A stretch of DNA of 64,000 nucleotides from assembly GCF_009729035.1 (NCBI RefSeq), contig NZ_CP045483.1:890001-954000 (forward strand). The letters run 5' to 3'. Source of the stretch: Stygiolobus azoricus (GTDB taxonomy: Archaea; Thermoproteota; Thermoprotei_A; Sulfolobales; Sulfolobaceae). Both the position numbers and the translations under genes were made by a program. A model generated the notes under the pieces. It was not told the DNA's origin, made no database searches, and worked only from the letters and a program-made list of their open reading frames with translations. Shown in pieces: positions 10,549 through 21,478 of this stretch (its first letter is position 1; every line of letters starts with the position of its first letter).

Positions 10549-11057
10549 ACATTTTCCTCTACGCCTTTTCTCTTGTTTGCGGCTAAAGCCATTGCAAAGA
10601 GTAGTGAGGAAAGTCTATTCAAATACGTAATTATCATTTTGTTCATTTCCGGAAGTTCCTTAGAATATTTTACAGTATTCCTTTCTATTCGCCTGCATAC
10701 GCTCCTAGTTATGTGGATGAGCGAGGCTTCTTCAGAACCTCCCGGTATTACAAATAACCTAACCGGTCCGGTTTCCTTCCTATAAGCTACAGTCCTATCC
10801 TCGAGCCACTTTACGTAGTCCAAAGTTATTCTCTTCTTTACACCGTTAGTTGAGAGGTCTTCTCCTATCTCAAATAACGTGTATTGAACTTTCTTGATGT
10901 CGTTTTTCATGTCCTCCCAAGGTAGTTTTGAAACTAAATAACCTAAGTACGAATTTAGTTCGTCTAAATCTCCTAATAGATTAACCAAAGGGGAATCTTT
11001 ACCGACTCTTTTGTTAATTACATTAGTGGAACCATCGTCGCCTTCTCTAGTAAACAC
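10524..11057 (-). CDS. Cob(I)alamin adenosyltransferase, PduO type
   Basis: A 177-residue enzyme transferring the adenosyl group of ATP to cob(I)alamin. The N-terminal ATP-binding TREGDDGST (3-11), the FVIPGG segment and the R-x3-R-x2-ER helix ([12 protein letters not shown], about 115-126) are those of PduO-type enzymes, as is [10 protein letters not shown] near the end. It would supply adenosylcobalamin, for example for methylmalonyl-CoA mutase. It is divergent from leuS with only 37 bases between the start codons, and convergent with the tRNA thiolase gene. Confidence 0.92.
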   Translation of the reverse strand: MFTREGDDGSTNVINKRVGKDSPLVNLLGDLDELNSYLGYLVSKLPWEDMKNDIKKVQYTLFEIGEDLSTNGVKKRITLDYVKWLEDRTVAYRKETGPVRLFVIPGGSEEASLIHITRSVCRRIERNTVKYSKELPEMNKMIITYLNRLSSLLFAMALAANKRKGVEENVYDIGKFW

Positions 11058-11094
11058 AGTATACTTTAAATATCTACAATATATAGCTCTTTTG
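11058..11094. promoter_or_regulatory. Overlapping divergent promoters, adenosyltransferase and leuS
   Basis: TTTAAATA at 11065-11072 lies about 26 bases before the leuS GTG (11095). CTATATATT, read on the minus strand at 11086-11078, lies about 25 bases before the adenosyltransferase ATG (11057). Both spacings predict leaderless transcripts, and each TATA box sits inside the other promoter's initiation region, so the two promoters should exclude each other. Confidence 0.6.
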
Positions 11095-13968
11095 GTGACC
11101 TTTATATCAGCACCTAAAAGGTTTTCTGATTTTCTTAATGAGATCTCTCAAAAATGGCAGAAAGCTTGGGAGGATGCAAAACTCTTTGAGGCTAATCCGG
11201 ATTCTTCCCGTAAAAAATTCTACACGACAGTTGCATTTCCTTATCCCAACTCTCCCTTTCATTTAGGTCACGGTAGGACTTATGTAACATGTGATATATA
11301 CGCCAGATTTATGAGAATGAGGGGCTATAACGTACTTTTTCCCATGGGCTTCCATTATACTGGAACACCCATTATAGCTATGGCCGATGACGTAGCGAAA
11401 GGCGACAAAGAGCTAATAGACATCTTTAAGAATATATATGAGATACCTGATGACGTAATTTCTAAACTGGTAGACCCGTTATTTATGGCCAATTACTTCA
11501 AAGAGGAAATTAAGAAAGCGATGAGAGAAATCGGTCTCAGCATAGACTGGAGAAGGGAGTTTACTACAATAGACCCCGAGTTCTCTGCGTTCATAGTCTG
11601 GCAGTTTAATAAGCTTCAGCAAAAGGGTTTCATAGTTAGGGATACACACCCGGTAGGTTGGTGTCCTGTTCATCATATCCCCGTAGGTATGCATGATACA
11701 AAAGGAGACATGGAACCCGAAATAGGAGAGTTTACGGTTATCTACTTTGAGTCCGACTTAGGTATCTTTCCTGCAGCGACTTTGAGACCTGAGACTGTAT
11801 TCGGGGCAGTCGCGATCTGGATTAATCCTGACGTCAATTACTCAATAGTCGAAATAGATGGTAAGAAGTTTATTATGAGTGAAAGGGCTGCATTTAAGAT
11901 TTCCTTCCAGATCGATAATGTCAAAACGATAACTACTTTGAAAGGTTCAGAACTAACCAAACATAATGCTACAAATCCAATCACTGGTAAAACAATCCCG
12001 ATATTGGGTGCGGACTTCGTAGATCCAATGACCGGCACTGGAGTAGTAATGAGTGTCCCAGCTCACGCACCTTTTGACTACTTTTACCTCAAGAAGGTTA
12101 AGCAGGACTTACCTGTAATATCCATAATTACGGTTGAAGGGCAGGGTGATGCGTTAGCTAAAGAAGCAGTGGATAAGACTAATCCCAAAAGCAAGGAGGA
12201 CTTAGAAAAACTAACGGAACAAGTGTATAGAACGGAATACAATAAGGGCAGAATGAAAGAGAATATCGTTGAGTTGACTAGACCTGAATTCAGGGAGAGC
12301 GTTAAGGGATTAGTGGGTTTAAGTGTACCAGACGCGAGGCAGAAGATAACTGAGTTCCTGATAGAGAAGAAACTTGGAAGGAAAATTTATGAGATAATGA
12401 ATAGACCGGTCTATTGTAGGTGCGGTAACGAGGTCGTAGTAAAGATTCTAAAAGATCAGTGGTTCTTAGATTATGGCAACCTTCAGTGGAAAGCCCTAGC
12501 TAAGAAATTAATATCTAAAATGAATTTCATACCTCCTGAGGCCCGTAAAGACTTTGAGTTTGTAGCGGACTGGTTACAGAAAAGGGCTTGTGCAAGGACA
12601 AGAGGATTAGGAACTCCCTTACCTTGGGATAAGAAGTGGATCATTGAGAGCTTAAGTGATTCAACTATTTATATGGCCTATTATACAGTAGCTCACCTTA
12701 TAAAGAAATACGGACTCAAGCCTTCACAACTTACTTTGGACTTTTGGGACTATGTAATGTTAGGACAAGGTGACCCTCTCTCTGTTTCGAATTCTACCGG
12801 AATTCCGAAAGAAGTGATTGAGGAAATGAGAAAAGAATTTACGTATTGGTACCCGCTAGACGTAAGGCACAGTGGTAAGGACTTAATACCTAATCATTTA
12901 TCTTTCTTCATCTTCAACCACGCTGCAATATTCCCAGAAGAATTATGGCCTAAAGCTATCGCTGTAAACGGGTTCGTTCTTCTAGAAGGTAAAAAGATGA
13001 GTAAATCATTAAGAAACATTATTCCTCTGAGAAAAGCTATAAGAATGTACGGAGCAGATGTTGTTAGGATTGCTCTAACATCTACTGCCGATATGGGCTC
13101 CGACGTGAACTTCAGTGATAGCTATGCTAAATCCGTAGCAGACGCGTTAAGGAACTTTTACGATTTAATTGAGAAGGTAGATGGATTCAAGGGAGGTGAA
13201 GAAAGCTTTCCAGAGAAGTGGATTAAGAATAAGTTCAACCAGATGGTGATAAACGCTACTAAATATCTTGAGAACTTAGACCTGAGAAATGCCCTAAACG
13301 AACTGCTCTATAACTTCTCTTCTTATCTGAACGAGTATATGGAAATGGTAAGGGCTGAAGAGAAGGAACCTAATGGAAAATTAGTAAAGGAGATTCTGGA
13401 GGTATGGATCAAGATGATTTCGCCCTTTGCTCCTCACTTTGCTGAAGAAGTATGGCACAAGTTGGGACATGAGACTTTCGTTAGCGTAGAGAAATGGCCT
13501 GAGATACCCGAGACTTCAGTAGATATGTTAGTCGACTTAATTCATGAATATCATAAGAAAGTTCTTGAAGATATTCAGTCGATATTAAACGTGTATAAAG
13601 GAACTCCAAAAGTTGTTCGTATATTCGTGGCAACACCTCATGAACTTTCGTTATTAAGAAGTGCATTAGAGGTAGTATCAAGAGGAGGAAGTATGAAAGA
13701 GTTTATAGAGAAGAATAAGACGCAAGAGAAATTCGACGCTAAGTTGTACCAAAAAATATTCGAGGAAGCAAGAAGTTTAGATGATAAGATGCGTAAACTT
13801 GTTCTTGGGCATGACTTTAACGAAGAAGAAATACTAAGAGAAGGCGCTAATTACCTTAAGTACAAACTTGGCGGTAAAGAGATCGAGATAAGGAGCATTA
13901 AAGAAATGGACAAAAGCAAGTATAAGAAAGACGCATTACCGTTGAAACCAGCTATATTTATCGAATAA
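11095..13968 (+). CDS. leuS: Leucyl-tRNA synthetase, archaeal type
   Basis: A class I synthetase of 957 residues charging tRNA-Leu. The HIGH-like motif is HLGHGRT (from about 56), with an inserted CP1 editing domain ([28 protein letters not shown]) and the KMSKS loop at about 633. The frame stays open to ATG 11011, but those extra 28 residues would overlap the divergent gene and its promoter. I chose GTG 11095 (TTG 11092 is the alternative) because the TATA box then gives a leaderless start. The stop overlaps the convergent unknown gene by 11 bases. Confidence 0.95.
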   Translation: MTFISAPKRFSDFLNEISQKWQKAWEDAKLFEANPDSSRKKFYTTVAFPYPNSPFHLGHGRTYVTCDIYARFMRMRGYNVLFPMGFHYTGTPIIAMADDVAKGDKELIDIFKNIYEIPDDVISKLVDPLFMANYFKEEIKKAMREIGLSIDWRREFTTIDPEFSAFIVWQFNKLQQKGFIVRDTHPVGWCPVHHIPVGMHDTKGDMEPEIGEFTVIYFESDLGIFPAATLRPETVFGAVAIWINPDVNYSIVEIDGKKFIMSERAAFKISFQIDNVKTITTLKGSELTKHNATNPITGKTIPILGADFVDPMTGTGVVMSVPAHAPFDYFYLKKVKQDLPVISIITVEGQGDALAKEAVDKTNPKSKEDLEKLTEQVYRTEYNKGRMKENIVELTRPEFRESVKGLVGLSVPDARQKITEFLIEKKLGRKIYEIMNRPVYCRCGNEVVVKILKDQWFLDYGNLQWKALAKKLISKMNFIPPEARKDFEFVADWLQKRACARTRGLGTPLPWDKKWIIESLSDSTIYMAYYTVAHLIKKYGLKPSQLTLDFWDYVMLGQGDPLSVSNSTGIPKEVIEEMRKEFTYWYPLDVRHSGKDLIPNHLSFFIFNHAAIFPEELWPKAIAVNGFVLLEGKKMSKSLRNIIPLRKAIRMYGADVVRIALTSTADMGSDVNFSDSYAKSVADALRNFYDLIEKVDGFKGGEESFPEKWIKNKFNQMVINATKYLENLDLRNALNELLYNFSSYLNEYMEMVRAEEKEPNGKLVKEILEVWIKMISPFAPHFAEEVWHKLGHETFVSVEKWPEIPETSVDMLVDLIHEYHKKVLEDIQSILNVYKGTPKVVRIFVATPHELSLLRSALEVVSRGGSMKEFIEKNKTQEKFDAKLYQKIFEEARSLDDKMRKLVLGHDFNEEEILREGANYLKYKLGGKEIEIRSIKEMDKSKYKKDALPLKPAIFIE

Positions 13969-14545
13969 GTTTAACTGTACTTTTTTCTATCTCAACTTTT
14001 CCGGAAGTTTTTAGGAATGCGAGTTCGTTTCTGACGTAATCTTTACTGACCCTCAGCTTAAACGAGATAATATCTACTAATTCTTTTACGGTCATGGTTC
14101 CTCCGTTTTCGTTTAAAAGGTTTAGGATTTCCTGATCGATTCTGGTCATTGGCCTCTCGATTAGCTTGCCCTCTTTAACCTGGAAAGTGATAACTTCTCC
14201 ATCTAGTAATATTTTATATAAGTTATTTCCGATCCTTTCTACGGTCGCTATGTCACAATTAATGTTAAAGACCTTAGCAGACGTAACGAGTCTGAACTTC
14301 AGCGGTATTTCACTGACTTTTTCCGCCTCAAAGACCAAGTTTTCTGAGTCGTTATCGCAAAGCATCTTGAATTTGATCTCGTATGGGTAAAACTCCCACT
14401 TAATTTTGTCAAAGTTGATTATACAAGGCTTTTTTCCCTCGGCGTATAACTTTTCAGCGGCGTTAATTACTATTACCAAATTAACCCCATAGTAATAGCT
14501 CTTAATTAGCCTTGGTTTCTGAAGAATCCTTTCGAGTATATCCAT
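13958..14545 (-). CDS. Hypothetical protein with C-terminal winged helix
   Basis: A 195-residue protein not recognised. The last 60 residues ([44 protein letters not shown]) form a typical winged helix-turn-helix. The N-terminal 130 residues are a beta-rich domain with a few cysteines, perhaps for ligand sensing. AATTTTATCG, on the minus strand about 23 bases before its ATG, suits a leaderless start. It is divergent from hisC with a 77-base gap, so regulation of the histidine operon is conceivable, but nothing proves it. Confidence 0.65.
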   Translation of the reverse strand: MDILERILQKPRLIKSYYYGVNLVIVINAAEKLYAEGKKPCIINFDKIKWEFYPYEIKFKMLCDNDSENLVFEAEKVSEIPLKFRLVTSAKVFNINCDIATVERIGNNLYKILLDGEVITFQVKEGKLIERPMTRIDQEILNLLNENGGTMTVKELVDIISFKLRVSKDYVRNELAFLKTSGKVEIEKSTVKLIR

Positions 14546-14622
14546 ATAAACGGAAAAGTGGAAACGATAAAATTAAGGTTGTCCTTTTATCATGACAGAG
14601 TAAAGCTTATTTTTACAACAGA

Positions 14623-15711
14623 GTGATATATGTAGGGTTTCCTATTGCACCAACCGTGAAAGAACTTATATATCCTTGGCTACTGGACTCAGAAGAATAT
14701 AATTTTGATGATATAAAGGATGGGATAAGGCTTCACTTAAACGAGTCTCCTTATTCACCCCCTCCGCATATATTAGAAGCTATACAGAAGTATTTACCTT
14801 ACGCTAACAGATACCAGCACCCAGAATTGTCTGAGAGGTTTTCAGCCTTAGCAGCGGACTATAATAAAGTAGAGCCAGAAAATATCTTTCCTACTCCAGG
14901 TGGAGACGGGGCTTTGAGGTCAATATTTTACAATTTAGCCCAGCCTGGAGACAAAGTTGTAACTAATTACCCTGCATATAGCATGTACAAGGTTTACTCG
15001 TCGGTAAGAGGTCTCAACCACGTAAAGATCAAACTCATTGAAGGTGAAGAATGGTGGTATGAAGATAGGAAGAGACTATTAAGTGAGAGTAAAGGTGCTA
15101 GACTTGTAGTAATTGATAATCCGAATAATCCCACGGGCTCGCCGATGTTAGATGAGGAGTTGGTTAAAGAGCTCGCTACAAATGTTAGAGGATTTATAGT
15201 TATTGATGAAGCGTATTACGAATTCTACGGGAAGACTTTTGCAAGGATGATCTACGACTATCCGAATGTGTTAATAGTTAGGACTTTAAGTAAAGCTTTC
15301 TCCATGGCATCCCTTAGAGTAGGCTATTTAATAGGAAATGAAGAAGTAGTGAAAGCACTAAAGAAGACTTCGACGCCTTTCGACGTCTCACTACCCGGTC
15401 TAATCGCTGGGATTAAGGCATTAGAGGATCCTTCTTATGTAAAGGAAGTCGTTAACAACATAAACACCAACAAAGAGTATTTAATCAAAGAGTTAAGGGG
15501 GCTCGGGTTAAAAGTGTTTAACTCCTACACTAATTTCATTTTCGTAAAAGATAATAGGGATTTATTTACCCCACTTATGGCTAAGTCCATTGCTATAAGG
15601 AATTTGATTTCAGGCTATTATAGAATATCAATCGGAACAAAAGAACAGTGTGAATTACTTGTAAAAACCTTGGGTGAGATCCTTGAAAATAGCAATACCA
15701 AACAAGGGTAG
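14623..15711 (+). CDS. hisC: Histidinol-phosphate aminotransferase
   Basis: A PLP-dependent fold-type I transaminase of 362 residues making histidinol phosphate from imidazole acetol phosphate. Visible are [12 protein letters not shown] (substrate phosphate side), NPNNPTG, DEAYYEF, and the Schiff-base lysine in [15 protein letters not shown] at about residue 224. The GTG at 14623 is the only reasonable start. It is the first gene of a nine-gene his operon; the promoter lies in the preceding 77 bases, but which of several T/A-rich elements is the TATA box is unclear. Confidence 0.94.
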   Translation: MIYVGFPIAPTVKELIYPWLLDSEEYNFDDIKDGIRLHLNESPYSPPPHILEAIQKYLPYANRYQHPELSERFSALAADYNKVEPENIFPTPGGDGALRSIFYNLAQPGDKVVTNYPAYSMYKVYSSVRGLNHVKIKLIEGEEWWYEDRKRLLSESKGARLVVIDNPNNPTGSPMLDEELVKELATNVRGFIVIDEAYYEFYGKTFARMIYDYPNVLIVRTLSKAFSMASLRVGYLIGNEEVVKALKKTSTPFDVSLPGLIAGIKALEDPSYVKEVVNNINTNKEYLIKELRGLGLKVFNSYTNFIFVKDNRDLFTPLMAKSIAIRNLISGYYRISIGTKEQCELLVKTLGEILENSNTKQG

Positions 15712-16540
15712 GCTACAACAACCTGTCTTACAGTTCCTAAACAGTGTAGGTATTAAGCCCCTAGCTAGTGACGAGAGAGCATTAATAGTACCGACTAACT
15801 GGGAAGGAGTACAGCTAGTTATGGTCAGGACGGAGGACATTCCTAATATAGTTGAAGCGGGAGCTGCGGAATTGGGTATAACCGGTTTTGATTACGTATT
15901 GGAATCAGGTGTAGACGTCGAGGAGTTGGTGCATCTGGACTTCGGTAAGGCTAAAATAGTTCTCGCCGTGCCAGTATCTTGGGGTATTAATTCTCCAGAG
16001 GAGATTAAGGGTGAAATCAGAATAGCGACGAAGTATTTTAATATAGCCAGAAACTACTTAGCTCAAAAGGGGATAAAAGCTAAATTAGTTAAGATAAGCG
16101 GAGCAGCTGAGGTAATGCCCTCTTTAGGGGCTGCCGATGCGATAATCGATGTAATGAGTACTGGGACTACTTTGAAACTCCACGGTCTGAAGGCAATAGA
16201 TACGGTTATGGAAAGTAGGGCTGTGGTAATAGGAAATAAAGATTGGATTAAAAGCGATGAAGCTGAAAGGATAAACCTTCTACTTACCCTGATGAAAGGT
16301 GCTTTATTTGCGAGAAACAAGAAGATGGTATTTATGAACGTACCTGATGAAAAGCTTGATAAAGTGCTCTCCGTTCTCCCCGCAATGCTTTCTCCAACTT
16401 TATCTAAATTGGCTAAGAGTGATGCATGGGAAGTAATTACGGTGATAGATGAAGACACCCTTCCTGAGATAATCGGAAAGGTCGTGGCTAATGGTGCACG
16501 TGATATAGTAATAGTCGACATAGAAAAGGTGATAAAATGA
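15683..16540 (+). CDS. hisG: ATP phosphoribosyltransferase (long form)
   Basis: The first committed step of histidine synthesis, joining ATP and PRPP. The N-terminal [13 protein letters not shown] and the phosphate-binding SGTT-like [10 protein letters not shown] (about residue 160) identify it. At 285 residues it is the long form with a C-terminal regulatory ACT-like domain, so it should not need HisZ. I prefer TTG 15683 to GTG 15674 because GGTGAG (15673-15678), which contains that GTG, sits 4 bases before the TTG and acts as its ribosome binding site. It overlaps hisC by 29 bases. Confidence 0.94.
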   Translation: MKIAIPNKGRLQQPVLQFLNSVGIKPLASDERALIVPTNWEGVQLVMVRTEDIPNIVEAGAAELGITGFDYVLESGVDVEELVHLDFGKAKIVLAVPVSWGINSPEEIKGEIRIATKYFNIARNYLAQKGIKAKLVKISGAAEVMPSLGAADAIIDVMSTGTTLKLHGLKAIDTVMESRAVVIGNKDWIKSDEAERINLLLTLMKGALFARNKKMVFMNVPDEKLDKVLSVLPAMLSPTLSKLAKSDAWEVITVIDEDTLPEIIGKVVANGARDIVIVDIEKVIK

Positions 16541-17229
16541 GTTTAGAGGTCATTCCCAGTATAGATATCAGTGAAGGTAAAGCCGTAAAGAGAATTAAGG
16601 GTCAAAGAGGCTCTGGACTAATTCTGGGAGATCCTTTGCGTATAGCTGAACAAATATACAGCGAGGGATACAAGAAAGTTCACTTAGTCGATTTAGATGC
16701 GGCAGAGGGAGTCGGTAACAACGAGGAGATTATAAAGATGATTTGTAAAGAAATTGGATTCGACCACACACAAGTAGGAGGAGGAATAAGGAGTTTAGAC
16801 AAAGCCCAAAAAATAGCTAATGAATGTTCTTTCATAGTTCTATCTACTTTACCTGTTATGAATAGAGAAGCTTTCGAGAAAATCTGGAGTGAAGTGGGCA
16901 AAGATAAGATTTTACTCTCCATAGATTACAATGAACGAGGGGACGTTTTAATAAAAGGATGGAAAGAGAGGAGAGAGATAAAGGTCGAGGAAATACTATC
17001 TTTTGATGTTTACGGCTTTATATTCACTTACGTTCCCAAAGAGGGCACGAAGAGCGGGATAGACGAAAGTGTAAAGAAATATGTTAATATAGTCAAGGGA
17101 GTTAAGGAATATGCAGGAGGGGTATCCACTATTGAGGATTTGATGAAGCTTAAGGTTTTCGGTTTCGATTATGCTATAATTGGTATGAGCTTCTATAATG
17201 GTAGTCTTAGGGGTGTAAAAGTTGTATAA
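16537..17229 (+). CDS. hisA: ProFAR isomerase
   Basis: A (beta-alpha)8 barrel of 230 residues isomerising ProFAR to PRFAR, the fourth step of histidine synthesis. The catalytic aspartate lies in [14 protein letters not shown] near the N terminus and the second in [10 protein letters not shown]. The phosphate-binding glycines are in QVGGGIRS and the C-terminal half. It overlaps hisG by an ATGA junction. It is less like HisF than many archaeal HisA proteins, but the order hisG-A-B-F makes the assignment clear. Confidence 0.92.
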   Translation: MSLEVIPSIDISEGKAVKRIKGQRGSGLILGDPLRIAEQIYSEGYKKVHLVDLDAAEGVGNNEEIIKMICKEIGFDHTQVGGGIRSLDKAQKIANECSFIVLSTLPVMNREAFEKIWSEVGKDKILLSIDYNERGDVLIKGWKERREIKVEEILSFDVYGFIFTYVPKEGTKSGIDESVKKYVNIVKGVKEYAGGVSTIEDLMKLKVFGFDYAIIGMSFYNGSLRGVKVV

Positions 17230-17806
17230 TAGGAGTGTTAAAAAGGTCAGAGAAACAAAAGAGACCAAGGTAGAAATCGAATTAGATATTGATCAGAAAG
17301 GCGAAGTCAGGGTACAAACTCCAGTCAAGTTCTTTAATCATATGTTATCCACTTTACTGTATTACATGAACTCGACTTCCACGGTTATCGCCGAGGACAA
17401 GTTAGGTTATGATGACCATCATGTAGTAGAGGACGTTGCTATAACGTTGGGAGAAGCGTTCAAGGAGGCTTTAGGTGATAAGAGGGGAATAAGGAGGTTT
17501 GCTAACGAGATAGTTCCAATGGATGACGCATTAGTCCTAGTGGCAGTGGATATCTCGGGAAGGGGAGTAAGTAATATAGAGTTAAATCTTCAGAGAAGCG
17601 AAATTGGAGGATTAGCAACAGAAAACGTTTTCCACTTCTTTCAAACGTTTTCTTATCACTGTGGAGTAAACCTACACGTAATTCAACTAAGGGGTACAAA
17701 CACTCACCATATTATTGAGGCATCTTTCAAGGCTTTAGGTATGTCTTTATACGAGGCAAGTAGAATTATCTCTCAAGACGTGTTAAGTCTGAAGGGGAGC
17801 TTATGA
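17222..17806 (+). CDS. hisB: Imidazoleglycerol-phosphate dehydratase
   Basis: A 194-residue manganese-dependent dehydratase. The histidine-rich metal motifs are [16 protein letters not shown] and the later YHCGVNLHV and [12 protein letters not shown]. It is monofunctional, without the phosphatase domain found in enteric HisB. The only sensible start is TTG 17222, which overlaps the end of hisA by 8 bases. Confidence 0.94.
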   Translation: MYNRSVKKVRETKETKVEIELDIDQKGEVRVQTPVKFFNHMLSTLLYYMNSTSTVIAEDKLGYDDHHVVEDVAITLGEAFKEALGDKRGIRRFANEIVPMDDALVLVAVDISGRGVSNIELNLQRSEIGGLATENVFHFFQTFSYHCGVNLHVIQLRGTNTHHIIEASFKALGMSLYEASRIISQDVLSLKGSL

Positions 17807-18552
17807 CGGCAAAACGTATTATCGCTTGTTTAGATGTGAAAAAAGGTAGGGTTGTCAAAGGAGTTAATTTCCTAGACCTAAAGGACAAAGGGGATCCTAC
17901 GGAATTGGCGGCGAGATATGAAGATGAAGGAGCTGATGAGATAGTTTTCCTAGATGTTACTGCTACAATTGAAGGTAGGAGAGCTTTATTAGAAGTGGTT
18001 AAGAACACAGCTAGCGTTCTTTCAATTCCTTTGACTGTAGGAGGTGGTATAAGGACTATTGATGACGTATCAACTATCCTTGGAAACGGGGCTGATAAAG
18101 TGAGTATAAACACTGCAGCTGTGGAGAATAAAAAATTAATTACTGAAGCGGCACTACAGTTTGGTTCTCAGGCAGTAGTAGTTGCAATAGATGCTAAAAA
18201 AGTGGATGATGACTACAAAGTCTTCACCAGATCTGGGAGTTATAACACGGGATTAAGCGCGATAAGATGGGCTAAAGAAGTTGAAGCTTTAGGAGCTGGT
18301 GAAATTCTTCTCACGAGTATAGATAGGGACGGGACTAGGGAGGGATATGATATTACATTAACTAAGATGATTTCAGAAGCAGTTAGTATTCCAGTAATAG
18401 CGAGCGGAGGAGCTGGAAAAGAAGTTCATTTTTTAGAAGCCTTAAAAGTAGCCGACGCTGCTTTGGCTGCGGGAGTTTTTCATGATGGAGTAATAAGGAT
18501 ACAAGACCTTAAAATGTATTTAAAGTCCCAAGGGTTGGAGGTAAGATTATGA
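17803..18552 (+). CDS. hisF: Imidazole glycerol phosphate synthase cyclase subunit
   Basis: A 249-residue (beta-alpha)8 barrel that uses ammonia from HisH to form imidazole glycerol phosphate and AICAR. The first catalytic aspartate is in [15 protein letters not shown] and the second in [10 protein letters not shown] (about 130). Phosphate-binding motifs TVGGGIRT and ASGGAG are present. It starts at an ATGA junction with hisB. Its AICAR by-product feeds back into purine synthesis. Confidence 0.96.
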   Translation: MTAKRIIACLDVKKGRVVKGVNFLDLKDKGDPTELAARYEDEGADEIVFLDVTATIEGRRALLEVVKNTASVLSIPLTVGGGIRTIDDVSTILGNGADKVSINTAAVENKKLITEAALQFGSQAVVVAIDAKKVDDDYKVFTRSGSYNTGLSAIRWAKEVEALGAGEILLTSIDRDGTREGYDITLTKMISEAVSIPVIASGGAGKEVHFLEALKVADAALAAGVFHDGVIRIQDLKMYLKSQGLEVRL

Positions 18553-19733
18553 TTTCAAGTGAATTACCTAAAAACAGACCTAATGATTTCACTAAAGCAA
18601 TACTCACAGTGGAGGAAATAATTAAGCTAGTTAGGGAAAAAGGTGATAAGGCATTACTTGAGCTAGAGGAGAAGCTGGATCATATGAAGTTAGATTCTGT
18701 AGTAGAAGATAAGATAGACGAACTTGCGTCAAAGATATCCCCAGAGCTTAAAGAGGCCATAGACTACATATACGAACAGCTGGTCGAATTCCATGAAACT
18801 ATTAAGCCCTATAACGCTGGAGGTAACTCAAAGGGAGTAGAGTTTGGTGTAATCTGGAAACCAATAGAGAAAGTAGGCATATACGTACCTGGTGGGAATA
18901 AGGCTTACCCATCTACTTTGTTGATGGCAGGAATTCCTGCAAAGGTAGCTGGTGTTAATGAGATTTACGCAGCTACTCCACCGTCTAAGATAGACCCCGT
19001 GATATGCTATATCGCTAAGAAATTAGGCGTGAAAAAGCTCTACAGATTAGGAGGTGCACAAGCGATAGCAGCCTTTGCTTATGGTACAGAATCAGTTAAG
19101 AAAGTAGATAAAGTTGTAGGTCCCGGTAACATATATGTTCAAGCTGCGAAATTTTTAGTGAGTAGGGATATAGGGATAGACGGAATCGAGGGCCCTACAG
19201 AGTTAGTAATTATCGCGGACGATACAGCAAAGGTCGAGGACTTGATTTTAGATATGAGGGCTCAAGCCGAGCATGGATTATCGACTTTTATAGTCCTTCT
19301 AACTACTTCCCAGAATATAATTGATGAAGTAAAGCGTGAACTAGAAAGTGATAGAAACGTGTACTACGTAGTTAAAGTTAGTAGTGTTGAGGAAGCTATA
19401 AAGATTGCTAACGAGATATCTCCTGAACACCTCTCTTTATATGTTACTAACCCCAAGAGATATTTAGATATTGTTTCTAACTCAGGCGCGGTAAGTCTAG
19501 GCTCTACTCCGCCGGCTATTATAGATTATGCTGCAGGTCCTAATCATATTCTACCTACTAATCAATGGGCTAGATTTAGGGGAGGGGTTACTGTTTACGA
19601 TTTTTTAAAGCCCATTATGTACGCCAATCTCGAGAAGCCGGATGAGAAATTAATACAGTCCGCTATAATCTTAGCTAAGCATGAAGGTTTCGAATTTCAT
19701 GCTAAGAGTATAGGTGCCAGATATGGCAGGTAA
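18549..19733 (+). CDS. hisD: Histidinol dehydrogenase
   Basis: A 394-residue zinc enzyme oxidising histidinol to histidine in two NAD-dependent steps. The diagnostic stretches are [48 protein letters not shown] and the C-terminal PNHILPTN and EGFEFHAKS. It starts at an ATGA junction with hisF. It is about 30 residues shorter than bacterial HisD at the N terminus, which is usual for Sulfolobales. Confidence 0.95.
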   Translation: MISSELPKNRPNDFTKAILTVEEIIKLVREKGDKALLELEEKLDHMKLDSVVEDKIDELASKISPELKEAIDYIYEQLVEFHETIKPYNAGGNSKGVEFGVIWKPIEKVGIYVPGGNKAYPSTLLMAGIPAKVAGVNEIYAATPPSKIDPVICYIAKKLGVKKLYRLGGAQAIAAFAYGTESVKKVDKVVGPGNIYVQAAKFLVSRDIGIDGIEGPTELVIIADDTAKVEDLILDMRAQAEHGLSTFIVLLTTSQNIIDEVKRELESDRNVYYVVKVSSVEEAIKIANEISPEHLSLYVTNPKRYLDIVSNSGAVSLGSTPPAIIDYAAGPNHILPTNQWARFRGGVTVYDFLKPIMYANLEKPDEKLIQSAIILAKHEGFEFHAKSIGARYGR

Positions 19734-20013
19734 TGAGGTATTAGACAAGTTATATAAGATAATTGAGGATAGGATTTCATCGCAAAAAGAGGGTAGTTAC
19801 ACAGTAAAATTATACCAAAAGGGGAAGCCTTATATAGCTCAGAAGGTTGGTGAAGAAGCAAGCGAAGTAATTGTCGCAGCTTTAGCCGAAACAAAGGAGC
19901 GTCTTGTAGAAGAGGTCGCAGACCTTCTTTATCATTTATTAGTTTTAATGGCTGTATCTAATGTAAAACCAGAGGATGTTTATGAGGAGTTAAAAAGGAG
20001 GATGAAGGAGTAA
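19723..20013 (+). CDS. hisE: Phosphoribosyl-ATP pyrophosphatase
   Basis: A 96-residue all-alpha MazG-like hydrolase for the second step of histidine synthesis. The metal-binding EEASEVIVAA and the later E-E-V-A-D-L-L-YH helices are present. I chose ATG 19723 because AGGTG (19712-19716) lies 6 bases before it, whereas GTG 19714 is inside that ribosome binding site. It is separate from HisI, which lies two genes on, unlike the bacterial HisIE fusion. Confidence 0.92.
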   Translation: MAGNEVLDKLYKIIEDRISSQKEGSYTVKLYQKGKPYIAQKVGEEASEVIVAALAETKERLVEEVADLLYHLLVLMAVSNVKPEDVYEELKRRMKE

Positions 20014-20624
20014 TGAAGGCTACCGTCATAAATTACGGTGTGGGTAACCTTTTCAGTATTTCAGCTGGGTTGAAAAGGGTAGGCTTTGAAGTTTCGGTAA
20101 ACTCTCAACCCGAAGGTAATGAAGACTTGATAGTATTTCCCGGAGTAGGTTCTTTCAATGCAGTTGCAAGTTATCTGAGTTCACATAAAGAGCTATTAAA
20201 AGACCTCAGAAAAAGTGGTACTTACTTTTTGGGTGTGTGCTTGGGAATGCAGATAATGTTCGAGGAAGGAACTGAGGGCGGTTTAACCAAGGGGTTAGGT
20301 TGGTTTAAGGGCAAAGTAGATAAGATCGAAAACAACGGAAAGGATAAGTTAAAATTACCGCATATAGGATGGGATAAGTTAATTGTAACTGACCTTACTT
20401 GTCCGCTCACTGAGGGGTTAAACAACCAGTACGTTTATTACGTCCACAGTTACGTAGCATACCCCGAAGACGAAAGTATCGTTAGAGCTACAACCATTTA
20501 CGGAATTGCCTACCCCGCTATCATTTGTTCAGATAACATTGTAGGCACACAATTTCACCCAGAAAAAAGTAGTAAAATCGGAAAGATCTTTTTAGGTAAC
20601 CTATATAGGTGGATGAAAAAGTGA
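20013..20624 (+). CDS. hisH: Imidazole glycerol phosphate synthase glutaminase subunit
   Basis: A class I glutamine amidotransferase of 203 residues partnered with HisF. The nucleophile cysteine is in GVCLGMQIMFEEG (about 75) and the His/Glu of the triad in TQFHPEKSS near the C terminus. The start codon overlaps the hisE stop by one base (TAATG). Confidence 0.95.
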   Translation: MKATVINYGVGNLFSISAGLKRVGFEVSVNSQPEGNEDLIVFPGVGSFNAVASYLSSHKELLKDLRKSGTYFLGVCLGMQIMFEEGTEGGLTKGLGWFKGKVDKIENNGKDKLKLPHIGWDKLIVTDLTCPLTEGLNNQYVYYVHSYVAYPEDESIVRATTIYGIAYPAIICSDNIVGTQFHPEKSSKIGKIFLGNLYRWMKK

Positions 20625-21019
20625 TTAGACTAAGCCTAGAGGAGGCTACTAAAATAGCTGAAAAGTTCTGGTTCAGACATACTGATTCTACGATAATAGC
20701 CGTCCTCCAAGATGTTGAAACGAAAGAGGTATTAATGGTAGGGCACATGAATAGAGAAGCTTTGATTAGGACTCTAACCGAAGGTTATGCTCATTTTTGG
20801 TCTCTGAGCAGAAAGAAGTTGTGGCTTAAAGGGGAGACAAGCGGTCATTATCAGATCGTAGAAGACTTTAAGATAGACTGTGACGGAGACGCAATAGTCT
20901 TGTTGGTACGGTCGATAGGGCCTGTCTGCCATACGGGGAATAAGACTTGTTTTTACAGATCCTATAACGATATAGTTATAGAAAAAGATAAAGAAAAAGA
21001 ATTAAACGCAAAGAGTTAA
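20621..21019 (+). CDS. hisI: Phosphoribosyl-AMP cyclohydrolase
   Basis: A zinc- and magnesium-dependent hydrolase opening the adenine ring of PR-AMP. The metal motif DCDGDAIVLLV and the zinc cysteines in GPVCHTGNKTCFYRS identify it, together with FWSLSRKKLWLKGETSG. Two GTGs can start it: 20609 or 20621. I prefer 20621, because AGGTGG (20607-20612), which includes the first GTG, can serve as its ribosome binding site and it makes the usual GTGA overlap with hisH. It is the last gene of the his operon; a T-rich stretch follows at about 21022-21040. Confidence 0.92.
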   Translation: MIRLSLEEATKIAEKFWFRHTDSTIIAVLQDVETKEVLMVGHMNREALIRTLTEGYAHFWSLSRKKLWLKGETSGHYQIVEDFKIDCDGDAIVLLVRSIGPVCHTGNKTCFYRSYNDIVIEKDKEKELNAKS

Positions 21020-21052
21020 TACTTGTTTTAACATATTTTAACTGGGTTAAAG

Positions 21053-21439
21053 ATGGTTGAAGTCAACAAAGAAGAGTGGAAAAAGAAAATCATGGAAGCA
21101 TTAACTCAAGTTTATGATCCTGAAATCCCAGTAGACATAGTCAACTTAGGGCTAATATACGAGTTGAAAATTTCAGACGAAGGAGACGTTTACATAAAAC
21201 TTGGTTTAACTGCACCCGGATGTCCTGTCGTAGATGACCTGATTTATACTGTAGAACAAGTGATAAAGGAGACTGTTCCTGTGAAATCTGTGGAGGTTGA
21301 TATAGATTTAGAAACGGCGTGGACGCCTTTGAAGATGACACCTGAAGGCAGAGAAAAGTTCAAGAAATTATATGGTTATGACATAGTAGAAATGTGGGTA
21401 CAAACTTACGGCTTACCTACTGAAGGTACGCAACAATAA
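21053..21439 (+). CDS. DUF59/MIP18-family Fe-S assembly protein
   Basis: A 128-residue protein of the SufT/PaaD/MIP18 group. The signature DPEIPVDIVNLGLIYELKI (about 22-40) and the conserved cysteine in TAPGCPVVDDL (about 62) are present. The family helps deliver Fe-S clusters to target proteins. The C-terminal extension (TPLKMTPEGREKFKKLYGY) is also found in bacterial members. A TATA-like GTTTTAACA lies about 26 bases upstream, suggesting its own leaderless transcript after the his operon. Confidence 0.85.
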   Translation: MVEVNKEEWKKKIMEALTQVYDPEIPVDIVNLGLIYELKISDEGDVYIKLGLTAPGCPVVDDLIYTVEQVIKETVPVKSVEVDIDLETAWTPLKMTPEGREKFKKLYGYDIVEMWVQTYGLPTEGTQQ

Positions 21440-21450
21440 GAACAGAAGGC

Positions 21451-21458
21451 ATAAAATC
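21451..21458 (+). promoter_or_regulatory. TATA box of serS
   Basis: ATAAAATC centred about 25 bases before the GTG start of serS, in a 39-base gap. The spacing predicts a leaderless mRNA, and no ribosome binding site is visible before the GTG, which agrees. Confidence 0.55.
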
Positions 21459-21478
21459 TTTTCACCTATTTCTTACTT

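Noticed and set aside
11011-11094. N-terminal extension of LeuRS to ATG 11011
   Set aside because: It overlaps the divergent gene and covers both TATA boxes; the sequence there is unlike any LeuRS N terminus.
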